Counted from the stretch's first letter, positions 1-5,329 are shown. The stretch is 5,329 nt of DNA from Bacillota bacterium (GCA_023425485.1 JAFACO010000144.1:1-5329), one strand, 5' to 3'. Notes: generated by a model not told the origin, from the sequence alone. Numbers and translations are program-made.

Positions 1-547
1 TTGTAATTGTGTACTCTGTTTTTTTCTCAATCCTGCTGTGATTCCAAATATATTCAACTTCTTCCTGATTCATTTCAGCAAGGATTGCTTTCCCCACCGC
101 CGAGCAATAAAGGGGTCTTGCCAACCCAACTTGCGAAGCCATACGAATTGCACTTTCCTGCGGGTATAAGGGTGATACCTTGTCCAAATAAAAAACTTCT
201 GTTCCTCTTCTCTGAACAAAATGAACCGTTTCTCTTACCTCATTAGCCAGTTCCGCCAGCAAAGGGTGAACCAACGAAACAATATCCACTTTTGATAATA
301 TTTTCTCTGATAATTCAACTACTTTAAAGGTAAGTTTATACTTCCCCGTCTCTGTTTCCTGTATGGCATACCCCATGCAAATTAGGGACAAAAGTAATCT
401 ATGGGCCGTGCTCTTATGCAAACCCAGCTTAACACTTAATTCAACAAGGCCAATCGGTCCAGTTTCAGCAAGGGCTTCTAAAACTCCAAATATTCGTTCC
501 GCAGACTGTACCGGATTTTTAATTGTATTATCCATTTCCATTGGCAT
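1..547 (-). CDS. IclR-family transcriptional regulator, KdgR-like (partial, C-terminus outside window)
   Basis: Reading the minus strand from ATG 547 gives 182 uninterrupted residues running off the left edge; IclR proteins are usually about 250 aa, so roughly the last 70 are missing. Residues 13-75 form the winged helix-turn-helix (recognition region around GLHKSTAHRLL, 42-52). The effector-binding domain follows, with the family-typical ETVHFVQRRGTEVFYLDKV at 106-124 and GLARPLYCSAVGKAILA at 141-157. Three in-frame ATGs lie at 547, 541 and 535; 547 is preferred because GGAAAGG (562-556) sits 8 nt upstream of it. The gene is divergent from a KDPG aldolase and KDG kinase pair, so it is inferred to be their local regulator, by analogy with IclR-type KdgR proteins that respond to ketodeoxygluconate. 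The family assignment is firm; the effector and target are inferred. It could regulate a different sugar-acid locus to the left. Confidence 0.93.
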   Translation of the reverse strand, partial: MPMEMDNTIKNPVQSAERIFGVLEALAETGPIGLVELSVKLGLHKSTAHRLLLSLICMGYAIQETETGKYKLTFKVVELSEKILSKVDIVSLVHPLLAELANEVRETVHFVQRRGTEVFYLDKVSPLYPQESAIRMASQVGLARPLYCSAVGKAILAEMNQEEVEYIWNHSRIEKKTEYTIT

Positions 548-555
548 CAGAGTTA

Positions 556-562
556 CCTTTCC
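556..562 (-). promoter_or_regulatory. Ribosome binding site deciding the regulator start
   Basis: On the minus strand GGAAAGG lies 8 nt before ATG 547, but 14 and 20 nt before the alternative in-frame ATGs at 541 and 535. This favours the most upstream start. Confidence 0.6.
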
Positions 563-588
563 GTAAATATCTTTTTAGAAACAAAAAT

Positions 589-617
589 AGTTTAACAGTA
601 TCTGAAGTAAATTTCAA
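589..617 (-). promoter_or_regulatory. Sigma-A-type promoter for the IclR-family gene
   Basis: On the minus strand a -35 box TTGAAA (617-612) is separated by 17 nt from a -10 box TAAACT (594-589). This predicts a start near 582 and a leader of about 35 nt before ATG 547. The boxes match the consensus at 5/6 and 4/6. Position and spacing fit well, but this is a pattern match only. Confidence 0.55.
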
Positions 618-667
618 TCTTCCTGCAGTAAATATTCCCTCACCACATATTGCAAGCTGAAAACTTC

Positions 668-696
668 TTGACAGAAAGTTGCATTAACCATATACT
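668..696 (+). promoter_or_regulatory. Strong sigma-A promoter for the aldolase-kinase pair
   Basis: A perfect -35 TTGACA (668-673) is followed after exactly 17 nt by a -10 TATACT (691-696, 5/6). The predicted start is near 703, giving a leader of about 48 nt to ATG 752. Such a near-consensus promoter would be strong without help, which suits control by a repressor. The candidate operators at 692-704 and 712-726 overlap the -10/start region and the first transcribed bases. Confidence 0.8.
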
Positions 697-704
697 TTAA
701 GTAT
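692..704. promoter_or_regulatory. 13-bp perfect palindrome over the -10 box and start site
   Basis: ATACTT-T-AAGTAT has perfect 6-bp arms around one central base. It shares five bases with the -10 box of the aldolase promoter and spans the predicted start. A protein bound here would block initiation. It is AT-rich and partly built from the -10 sequence itself, so chance is a real alternative. Confidence 0.3.
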
Positions 705-711
705 CTTATTG

Positions 712-726
712 TGAAACTTAGTTCCA
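712..726. promoter_or_regulatory. Candidate KdgR-type (IclR) operator
   Basis: TGAAAC-TTA-GTTCCA is an inverted repeat with one mismatch between the 6-bp arms. It resembles the TGAAAC...GTTTCA half-sites known for KdgR-type IclR regulators of pectin and ketodeoxygluconate genes. A further direct TGAAAC occurs at 732-737. The site lies about 10-24 bp downstream of the predicted start, where a bound repressor could block initiation or early elongation. The divergent IclR-family gene is the natural candidate binder; this is inference. Confidence 0.45.
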
Positions 727-751
727 TTATATGAAACTATAGGAGGAAACC

Positions 752-1714
752 ATGAACGTAATTTTAGAAACTATCTCTAAGTTAGGCATTGTACCGGTCA
801 TTGCACTTGATAAAGTTGAAGATGCCGCACCACTTGCGAAAGCCCTTTGTGACGGTGGACTTCCCTGTGCAGAAATAACCTTTCGAACCGAAGCTGCTGA
901 AGAATCCATTCGAAGCATAACGAAATTATATCCAGATATGTTAGTAGGTGCAGGTACTGTTCTAACTATTGAACAGGTGAATCGCGCAATAGGTGCTGGT
1001 GCAAAATTTATTGTTAGCCCCGGTTTAAATCCAAAAGTAGTAAAATATTGTGTAGATAATAGTATTACAATAGTTCCAGGCTGTACCAACCCAAGTGATA
1101 TTGAACAAGCCTTAGAATGCGGGCTGGAAGTTGTTAAATTCTTTCCTGCTGAAGCCAGTGGGGGACTTTCTATGATTAAAGCTTTAGCAGCACCCTATAA
1201 TAAAGTTAAATTCATGCCTACCGGTGGCATCACTGCTAAAAACCTTACTACATATCTGGACTTTAATAAAATAATTGCCTGCGGCGGTAGCTGGATGGTA
1301 AATAATGATTTGATTAGGGAGGGGAATTTTGAAGGTATTACTACCTTAACAAAGGAAGCCGTAAGCTCAATGCTTGGTTTTGATCTGGCTCATATTGGTA
1401 TTAACGCAAGGGAGGAAACAGAAGCTGGTACTTTGGCTTCTACACTTGAAAACATACTGGGCTATAAATCAAAGGTCGGTAATAGTTCCATCTTCATCGG
1501 AAGCGCCATTGAAATTATGAAATCACCTTACTTAGGCACCCATGGACATATTGCTATTCAAACCAACTACATCCATCGTGCCATCTATCATCTGGAAATG
1601 CGTGGTCTTAGTTTTGATAGGAGCACAGCAAAATATGATGAGAAGAACAACCTGAAAGCCGTGTACCTAGTTGATGAATATGGTGGATTTGCGATCCACT
1701 TACTTCAAAAGTAA
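752..1714 (+). CDS. eda: KDPG/KHG aldolase with a C-terminal VOC (glyoxalase-like) domain
   Basis: The 320-aa protein has two parts. Residues 1-205 are a class I 2-keto-3-deoxy-6-phosphogluconate aldolase (TIM barrel). It splits KDPG into pyruvate and glyceraldehyde-3-phosphate in the cytoplasm, and many members also act on 4-hydroxy-2-oxoglutarate. Visible active-site features are AEITFRT (general acid/base Glu41, phosphate/substrate-binding Arg45), VGAGTV (65-70), Schiff-base Lys129 in VVKFFPAE, and the phosphate-binding PTGGI (156-160). Typical Eda ends near 205-215 aa; here about 110 residues follow. Residues 211-320 show two beta-alpha-beta-beta-beta-like modules starting at AHIGIN (213-218) and GHIAIQ (265-270), as in the vicinal-oxygen-chelate fold. 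Start ATG 752 is preceded by AGGAGG (741-746) at 5 nt. The kinase that would supply KDPG follows 115 bp downstream. The aldolase call is firm; the VOC call is by pattern, and its function is unknown. Confidence 0.93.
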   Translation: MNVILETISKLGIVPVIALDKVEDAAPLAKALCDGGLPCAEITFRTEAAEESIRSITKLYPDMLVGAGTVLTIEQVNRAIGAGAKFIVSPGLNPKVVKYCVDNSITIVPGCTNPSDIEQALECGLEVVKFFPAEASGGLSMIKALAAPYNKVKFMPTGGITAKNLTTYLDFNKIIACGGSWMVNNDLIREGNFEGITTLTKEAVSSMLGFDLAHIGINAREETEAGTLASTLENILGYKSKVGNSSIFIGSAIEIMKSPYLGTHGHIAIQTNYIHRAIYHLEMRGLSFDRSTAKYDEKNNLKAVYLVDEYGGFAIHLLQK

Positions 1715-1784
1715 GGCTCTTTAAAAGTTAAGTTATAATTTGGTTACAGTATACAAATAACCCTTACCATTAATATAACACTCT

Positions 1785-1803
1785 ATTAAATTTTAAATTT
1801 AAT
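1785..1803. repeat. 19-bp perfect AT-only palindrome between aldolase and kinase genes
   Basis: Arms ATTAAATTT and AAATTTAAT surround a single central T, 27 bp upstream of the kinase ATG. All bases are A or T, so an RNA hairpin would be weak and would need several central bases unpaired. It is not followed by a T-run and does not look like a terminator. It could be a protein-binding site, a leader element near the kinase ribosome binding site, or chance in AT-rich DNA. I see no strong promoter or terminator in the 115-bp gap, so the two genes are probably cotranscribed. Confidence 0.4.
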
Positions 1804-1829
1804 TTCTTATTATATAAGGAGGACAATCC

Positions 1830-2855
1830 ATGTCAAAAAAAATTATCACTTTTGGTGAGATTATGTTAAGACTTGCACCGGAGGGCTACTATCGTTTTGT
1901 TCAGGCAGAACAATACAGAGCAACCTTTGGCGGCGGAGAAGCAAATGTTGCTGTCTCGCTTGCCAACTTCGGTCATAATGCAGCATTTGTTACTAAACTT
2001 CCAAAGCATGAAATTGGTCAGGCAGCTATTAATTCCTTACGACGTTACGGCGTCGATACCACACATATAGCTCGTGGCGGGGAACGTGTCGGAATCTATT
2101 TTCTAGAAAAAGGAGCTAGCCAAAGAGCTTCAAAAGTAATATATGATCGTGCTGCTTCCTCAATTTCAACTGCTACTTCTGCTGATTTTGATTGGGAGCT
2201 CATCTTTCAGGATGCTGACTGGTTCCACTTTACCGGAATAACCCCAGCCCTCGGAGATAATGTTGCAGAGATTTGCCTTACAGCCTGTAAAATTGCAAAG
2301 GAAAAGGGTATTACCATAAGCTGTGATTTAAATTACAGAAAAAAACTATGGTCCAAAGAAAAAGCTGGCAGGGTTATGAGTGAACTCTGTAACTATGTAG
2401 ATGTGTGCATTGCCAACGAAGAAGATGCCAGCGATGTATTTGGAATCAAAGCAACGGATACCGATGTTACGACTGGTAAAGTCAATCATGAGGGCTACAA
2501 AGAGGTAGCCAAGAGATTAGTAGATCAGTTTGGCTTTCAAAAGGTAGCAATTACCTTAAGAGAATCCTTATCAGCTAATGATAACAACTGGTCAGGAATG
2601 TTATATGACGGAAATAAATTTTATTTCAGTAAGCAGTATCTCATGCATATTGTTGACCGTGTGGGCGGTGGTGATTCCTTCGGAGGAGGTTTGATTCACT
2701 CCATTCTCAACAACTTTGATTCACAAGCTTCAATTGAATTCGCCGTTGCTGCAAGCTGTTTAAAGCATAGTATTGAGGGTGATTTTAATCAGGTGTCTGT
2801 AGAAGAAGTACTGGCTCTTGCGGGCGGTGATGCTTCCGGACGTGTCCAGCGCTAA
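1830..2855 (+). CDS. kdgK: 2-keto-3-deoxygluconate kinase (PfkB family)
   Basis: The 341-aa protein is a PfkB/ribokinase-family sugar kinase. It is predicted to phosphorylate 2-keto-3-deoxygluconate with ATP to KDPG, the substrate of the upstream aldolase. Visible features are the N-terminal strand with ITFGEIMLRLAP (6-17), the substrate-binding FGGGEANVAVSLANFG (33-48), CDLNYR (165-170), NEEDASDVFG (196-205), and the C-terminal PfkB signature DRVGGGDSFGGGLIH (276-290). The catalytic base is Asp282, in a GGGD rather than the commoner GAGD form. Start ATG 1830 has an excellent AAGGAGGA (1816-1823) at 6 nt. The length is normal for the family. The aldolase partner and IclR neighbour favour KDG over fructose or ribose as substrate; activity on 2-keto-3-deoxygalactonate cannot be excluded. 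Confidence 0.92.
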   Translation: MSKKIITFGEIMLRLAPEGYYRFVQAEQYRATFGGGEANVAVSLANFGHNAAFVTKLPKHEIGQAAINSLRRYGVDTTHIARGGERVGIYFLEKGASQRASKVIYDRAASSISTATSADFDWELIFQDADWFHFTGITPALGDNVAEICLTACKIAKEKGITISCDLNYRKKLWSKEKAGRVMSELCNYVDVCIANEEDASDVFGIKATDTDVTTGKVNHEGYKEVAKRLVDQFGFQKVAITLRESLSANDNNWSGMLYDGNKFYFSKQYLMHIVDRVGGGDSFGGGLIHSILNNFDSQASIEFAVAASCLKHSIEGDFNQVSVEEVLALAGGDASGRVQR

Positions 2856-2857
2856 TT

Positions 2858-2916
2858 TAGCTATGTATATATCACCAGGGCGAATACTGTAATCCTATGT
2901 AATCAAACTATAGCTA
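2858..2916. repeat. Long-range inverted repeat after the kinase gene
   Basis: TAGCTAT (2858-2864) and ATAGCTA (2910-2916) are perfect 7-bp arms enclosing 45 nt, starting 3 nt after the kinase stop codon. The enclosed segment contains the direct repeat TGTAATC at 2888-2894 and 2898-2904. With the hairpins at 2924-2940, 2940-2963 and 2974-3022 it makes the whole gap unusually rich in inverted repeats. It could be part of a structured 3' UTR; by itself the arm length is weak evidence. Confidence 0.35.
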
Positions 2917-2923
2917 GAACAAA

Positions 2924-2940
2924 AGTGTGCGATGGACACT
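2924..2940. repeat. Short hairpin (5-bp stem, 7-nt loop)
   Basis: AGTGT (2924-2928) pairs with ACACT (2936-2940) around a 7-nt loop. On the minus strand the stem is followed by TTTT, like a weak intrinsic terminator. It abuts the next hairpin with no spacer, sharing or adjoining base 2940. Confidence 0.4.
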
Positions 2941-2963
2941 AGGAAATTCCGAAGAATTTCCTA
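2940..2963 (-). repeat. 10-bp stem-loop with a UUCG tetraloop on the minus strand
   Basis: AGGAAATTC (2941-2949) and GAATTTCCT (2954-2962) are perfect 9-bp arms, extended by a T-A pair at 2940/2963. On the minus strand the 4-nt loop is TTCG closed by C-G, the classic extra-stable cUUCGg tetraloop; on the plus strand the loop is CGAA. No T-run follows immediately on either strand, so it is not a textbook terminator. It lies just beyond the kdpC terminator and could act as a back-up, as a 3'-end stabiliser, or as part of a dispersed repeat. Confidence 0.6.
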
Positions 2964-2969
2964 TTATAT

Positions 2970-3022
2970 AAAAAATGCACCAGTATAGAGAAATAATATC
3001 AATATCTCCATACTGGTGCATT
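2970..3022 (-). terminator. Rho-independent terminator of the kdp block, possibly bidirectional
   Basis: Perfect 13-bp arms lie at 2974-2986 and 3010-3022 (core GCACCAGTAT / ATACTGGTGC). After one mismatch a further inner stem GAGA/TCTC follows, leaving a loop of about 13 nt. On the minus strand the stem runs into six T (2975-2970), the expected terminator form, 8 bp beyond the kdpC stop codon. On the plus strand it is followed by a looser T-rich stretch (3021-3034), so it may also stop transcripts from the kinase gene. Confidence 0.85.
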
Positions 3023-3029
3023 AAATATT

Positions 3030-3668
3030 TTATTCAGTTTTATTTCCTATAAAATTCATTTCTTTTGCAATTTCTAAATTAACCATTAACACATTAACAG
3101 TTTCATCCCCAAATACTCCAAGAAATCTACCCTGCGTATTATTCTTCACGATATCCTCCAGTTTTTCTTGGGACAAACCAGTTGCAAGAACTAGAGCAGG
3201 AATCTGTACTTCTGCTGACCTCGTACTTATATGTGGATCAAGTCCAGAGCCGGATGCAGTTAATAAGTCCGTAGGAATATCTTCTTTACTTACATTGGGA
3301 TTAGCAGCAAGAAACTCAGCAAGATCCGCTTCTACTCGTTTCACTAATTCAGGATTCGTAGGTGCATAGTTTTTTGAACCTGAACCAACACCTGCATAAT
3401 TACCATTTTCTATATCCTCTTTGGAGTAGGTGTTATAATTTACTGCCGAAGGGCGACTTTTCATATACCAAGCCTCTGAAAAATCCTGCCCAATCAGCTC
3501 TGAACCTACTGTTTTACCTTCTACAGATATCAAACTGCCATTTGCCTGTTTGGGGAAAATCAATTGACTGATTCCTGTTAGTAACAATGGATAACCGACA
3601 CCGCAGATTATAAGTAGCACTAAACTAATTAAAAATGGTTTCTTTATACCTTTTAGAAATGCACTCAT
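3030..3668 (-). CDS. kdpC: Potassium-transporting ATPase subunit C
   Basis: This 212-aa protein is the small subunit of the KdpFABC high-affinity potassium pump. KdpC is a single-pass membrane protein that associates with KdpA and KdpB and affects nucleotide binding by the pump. One membrane segment lies at about residues 12-38 (PFLISLVLLIICGVGYPLLLT). Conserved blocks are IGQDFSEAWYMKSRPSA (59-75), the GVGSGSKNYAPTNPEL region (93-108), SGLDPHIS (141-148), and the C-terminal GRFLGVFGDETVNVLMVNLEI (180-200). It is slightly longer than the usual roughly 190 aa. ATG 3668 has AGGAGG (3682-3677) at 8 nt. It is the last gene of the block, 76 bp after the interposed small gene, and is followed by a terminator. 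Confidence 0.96.
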   Translation of the reverse strand: MSAFLKGIKKPFLISLVLLIICGVGYPLLLTGISQLIFPKQANGSLISVEGKTVGSELIGQDFSEAWYMKSRPSAVNYNTYSKEDIENGNYAGVGSGSKNYAPTNPELVKRVEADLAEFLAANPNVSKEDIPTDLLTASGSGLDPHISTRSAEVQIPALVLATGLSQEKLEDIVKNNTQGRFLGVFGDETVNVLMVNLEIAKEMNFIGNKTE

Positions 3669-3744
3669 TTTAACAACCTCCTAGTATTTTATTTCACAAA
3701 TCTTAATAAAAACATTTATCACATTTCATAATCTTTCAATGTAT

Positions 3745-4077
3745 TTAGCGATGAAAAGCCATACTCTCTCCCCTTAAAACCAGGTTCGCCGATTTAATAA
3801 ATGCACGGTACCCTCCATCCTTATTCTTTCTATGAGGAAAGGACTGCTCGATTATCTTATTTGCAGCTTCCTCCTCTATTTCATCACCACCTGTCAGAAT
3901 CGTCTTAACTTCCTCCTGGGATGCTCCTTCGGCAAACTTTTTTGCGGCAAGATAAATGTTATCACTTAAAAGTTCGCTAGGACGTTTCAAATCGTAATAA
4001 TCCAATAGCTTACCGTAACTGTAAACAATTACAAATGCAATTGCTAATATTCCGATATTGGCTAAAATGCTATTCAT
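3745..4077 (-). CDS. Small membrane-anchored protein of unknown function inside the kdp operon
   Basis: I do not recognise this 110-aa protein. Residues 3-22 form one hydrophobic helix (ILANIGILAIAFVIVYSYG). Its N-terminal flank has no charge and Lys23, Lys31 and Arg32 follow it, so by the positive-inside rule the remaining 85 or so residues should be cytoplasmic. That tail looks helical and charged: ASQEEVKTIL (52-61), EIEEEAANKIIEQSF (66-80), then a basic KNKDGGYRAFIKSANLVLRG (84-103). ATG 4077 is preceded by AAAGGGGGAG, a plausible ribosome binding site. The gene starts 28 bp after the kdpB stop and ends 76 bp before kdpC, so it is probably cotranslated with the pump. An accessory subunit, assembly factor or regulator is possible. 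It is longer than KdpF (about 29 aa) and not in the usual KdpF position. Clostridium acetobutylicum kdp carries extra genes (kdpZ, kdpY, kdpX), but I cannot show homology. Confidence 0.82.
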   Translation of the reverse strand: MNSILANIGILAIAFVIVYSYGKLLDYYDLKRPSELLSDNIYLAAKKFAEGASQEEVKTILTGGDEIEEEAANKIIEQSFPHRKNKDGGYRAFIKSANLVLRGESMAFHR

Positions 4078-4105
4078 GATACTCCCCCTTTACAACCAAT
4101 TACCT

Positions 4106-5329
4106 CTACAATCCCAGTGTGCTCAAAATTGGTGATATAAGAAGATCGATAAGCTTGATACCAATAAATGGTGCAATTACTCCTCCAACTCCATAAATCA
4201 ACATATTACGGGATAGCATTTTTTCCGCTCGCATCGGTCTATATTTAACACCTCTCATGGCTAGAGGTATTAGAATAGGAATAATAATAGCATTAAATAT
4301 TAAGGCAGATAATATGGCACTATAGGAGGTAGACAAATCCATAATATTTAGTACCTGCATCTGCGGTATAACTCCCATAAACATTGCCGGAATGATTGCA
4401 AAATACTTAGCAACATCATTAGCAATACTAAAGGTTGTTAGGGAGCCCCTTGTAATTAATAACTGCTTTCCAATTTCAACCACATCAAGAATTTTAGTTG
4501 GGTCTGAGTCCAAATCCACCATGTTTGCAGCTTCTTTAGCGGCTGTAGTACCGCTATTCATTGCGATACCAACATTTGCTTGGGCAAGAGCAGGGGCATC
4601 ATTCGTACCATCTCCTGTCATAGCAACAATCTTACCTTTTGCCTGCTCTGCTTTTATTGCTTCTATTTTATCTTCCGGTTTGCATTCTGCAATAAAACTA
4701 TCTACTCCGGCTTCTTGTGCTATGGTAGCTGCAGTCAACGGATTATCTCCGGTACACATAATGGTTTTGATACCGATTTCTCTCAGCCTGGCAAAACGCT
4801 CCACCAAACCTTCCTTGATGGTATCTTTCAGATATATTACACCTAATATACGTTGATTAATGCAGACTACTAAGGGTGTTCCTCCTAACCTGGCAACTTC
4901 ATTTACTTCCAATATTAAATTGTTTGGTATAGAGTCTCCAAGTTCCTGAACATATTTCTGTATTGCTTCGGAAGCGCCTTTTCGAAGCTTGGTTCCATCC
5001 GGAAGATTTACACCGCTCATTTTCGTTTGGGCTGTGAAATCAATGGACTCCATTCCCTTTATGATATCCTGATGTTTTCCAGTAAGTCGTTCTCCTAATG
5101 AAACTACGGATTTTCCTTCTGGTGTGTCATCTTTTAAGGAACTAATTACAGCATATCGGATTAACTCCTGTTCACTGGCATTTCCCACCGGTATAAATTT
5201 AGCAGCCATACGATTTCCATAGGTAATGGTGCCGGTTTTGTCAAGAATCATCGTATCCACATCTCCACATACTTCAACTGCCTTTCCAGACATGGCTATG
5301 ACGTTAAACCGGGTAACACGATCCATACC
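4106..5329 (-). CDS. kdpB: Potassium-transporting ATPase subunit B (partial, N-terminal part outside window)
   Basis: This is the C-terminal 407 residues of the catalytic P-type ATPase subunit of the Kdp potassium pump; the reading frame continues past the right edge. The visible first residues GMDRVTRFNVIAMSGKAVE are internal KdpB sequence, so the Met at 5326 is not the start. E. coli KdpB is 682 aa and its phosphorylated Asp is 307, so about 280 residues are missing, including TM1-4 and the TGES actuator loop. Counting from Met 5326: phosphorylation motif DKTGT at 29-33, nucleotide-domain KGAS at 116-119, TGDNPLTA at 192-199, hinge motif MTGDGTNDAPA at 236-246. The Kdp-specific membrane motif NDVAKYFAIIPAMF is at 303-316, with Asp304 and Lys307 matching E. 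coli Asp583 and Lys586. Two or more further membrane helices follow (about 332-357 and 375-403). kdpA is expected upstream, beyond the right edge. Confidence 0.97.
   Translation of the reverse strand, partial: GMDRVTRFNVIAMSGKAVEVCGDVDTMILDKTGTITYGNRMAAKFIPVGNASEQELIRYAVISSLKDDTPEGKSVVSLGERLTGKHQDIIKGMESIDFTAQTKMSGVNLPDGTKLRKGASEAIQKYVQELGDSIPNNLILEVNEVARLGGTPLVVCINQRILGVIYLKDTIKEGLVERFARLREIGIKTIMCTGDNPLTAATIAQEAGVDSFIAECKPEDKIEAIKAEQAKGKIVAMTGDGTNDAPALAQANVGIAMNSGTTAAKEAANMVDLDSDPTKILDVVEIGKQLLITRGSLTTFSIANDVAKYFAIIPAMFMGVIPQMQVLNIMDLSTSYSAILSALIFNAIIIPILIPLAMRGVKYRPMRAEKMLSRNMLIYGVGGVIAPFIGIKLIDLLISPILSTLGL

Noticed and set aside
7..566. Plus-strand open frames at 7-246 and 363-566
   Set aside because: They lie over the IclR-family gene, whose minus-strand frame is open throughout and carries conserved motifs.
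578..596. GAAAC...GTTTA inverted repeat over the regulator -10 box as an autoregulatory operator
   Set aside because: Arms are 4 bp with a 7-nt spacer, unlike the 3-nt spacing of the candidate site at 712-726; too weak to call.
727..1089. 120-codon open frame antisense to the aldolase gene
   Set aside because: It lies opposite a clear enzyme-coding frame with catalytic motifs and matches no family I know; it is a shadow.
1741..1780. Possible separate promoter for the kinase gene (TATAAC at 1774-1779)
   Set aside because: No -35 box at suitable spacing; read-through from the aldolase gene is simpler.
2888..2904. Direct repeat TGTAATC twice at 10-bp period
   Set aside because: Only two 7-bp copies; too little for a CRISPR, iteron or other repeat call.
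3669..3744. Possible internal promoter for kdpC in the 76-bp gap (TTGAAA near 3737 on the minus strand)
   Set aside because: No acceptable -10 box lies at 16-18 nt; the AT-rich gap gives only weak matches.
3877..3891. GGDEI string in the small kdp-operon protein, recalling the GGDEF motif of diguanylate cyclases
   Set aside because: The protein is only 110 aa, far too short for a GGDEF domain, and has none of its other motifs.
4392..4856. 154-codon open frame antisense to kdpB
   Set aside because: It overlaps the highly conserved P-type ATPase hinge region on the other strand; openness reflects kdpB codon structure.

Overview
The window looks like a low-GC Firmicutes chromosome, most likely a clostridial/Lachnospiraceae-type anaerobe. 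This is inferred from AT-rich intergenic DNA, strong AGGAGG-type ribosome binding sites, sigma-A-like promoters and the character of the proteins; no rRNA or other firm taxonomic marker is present. It holds two unrelated gene blocks that meet tail to tail.

Left block (1-2855): a ketodeoxygluconate catabolic unit. An IclR-family regulator (minus strand, its C-terminal part cut off by the left window edge) is divergent from a plus-strand pair. The pair is a KDPG aldolase carrying an extra C-terminal glyoxalase/VOC-like domain (752-1714) and a PfkB-family 2-keto-3-deoxygluconate kinase (1830-2855). The kinase would make KDPG from KDG, and the aldolase would split KDPG into pyruvate and glyceraldehyde-3-phosphate. 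This is the common lower end of pectin/uronate and related sugar-acid breakdown. The 204-bp divergent spacer holds a near-consensus promoter for the aldolase (TTGACA-17-TATACT), a TTGAAA-17-TAAACT promoter for the regulator, and an imperfect TGAAAC-TTA-GTTCCA palindrome resembling KdgR-type IclR operators.

Middle (2856-3029): a convergent intergenic region with several nested or tandem inverted repeats. One is a 13-bp-stem hairpin whose T-run lies on the minus-strand side, so it fits a terminator for the kdp block. Next to it is a 10-bp-stem hairpin with a cUUCGg loop when read on the minus strand.

Right block (3030-5329, minus strand): the distal part of a kdp high-affinity potassium-transport operon in the order kdpB (5' part outside the window), a 110-codon small membrane-protein gene I do not recognise, then kdpC. 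The interposed gene has its own ribosome binding site and tight spacing to kdpB, so it is probably co-expressed with the pump. It and the aldolase-VOC fusion are the most interesting items here. I see no mobile element, CRISPR array, tRNA or rRNA.
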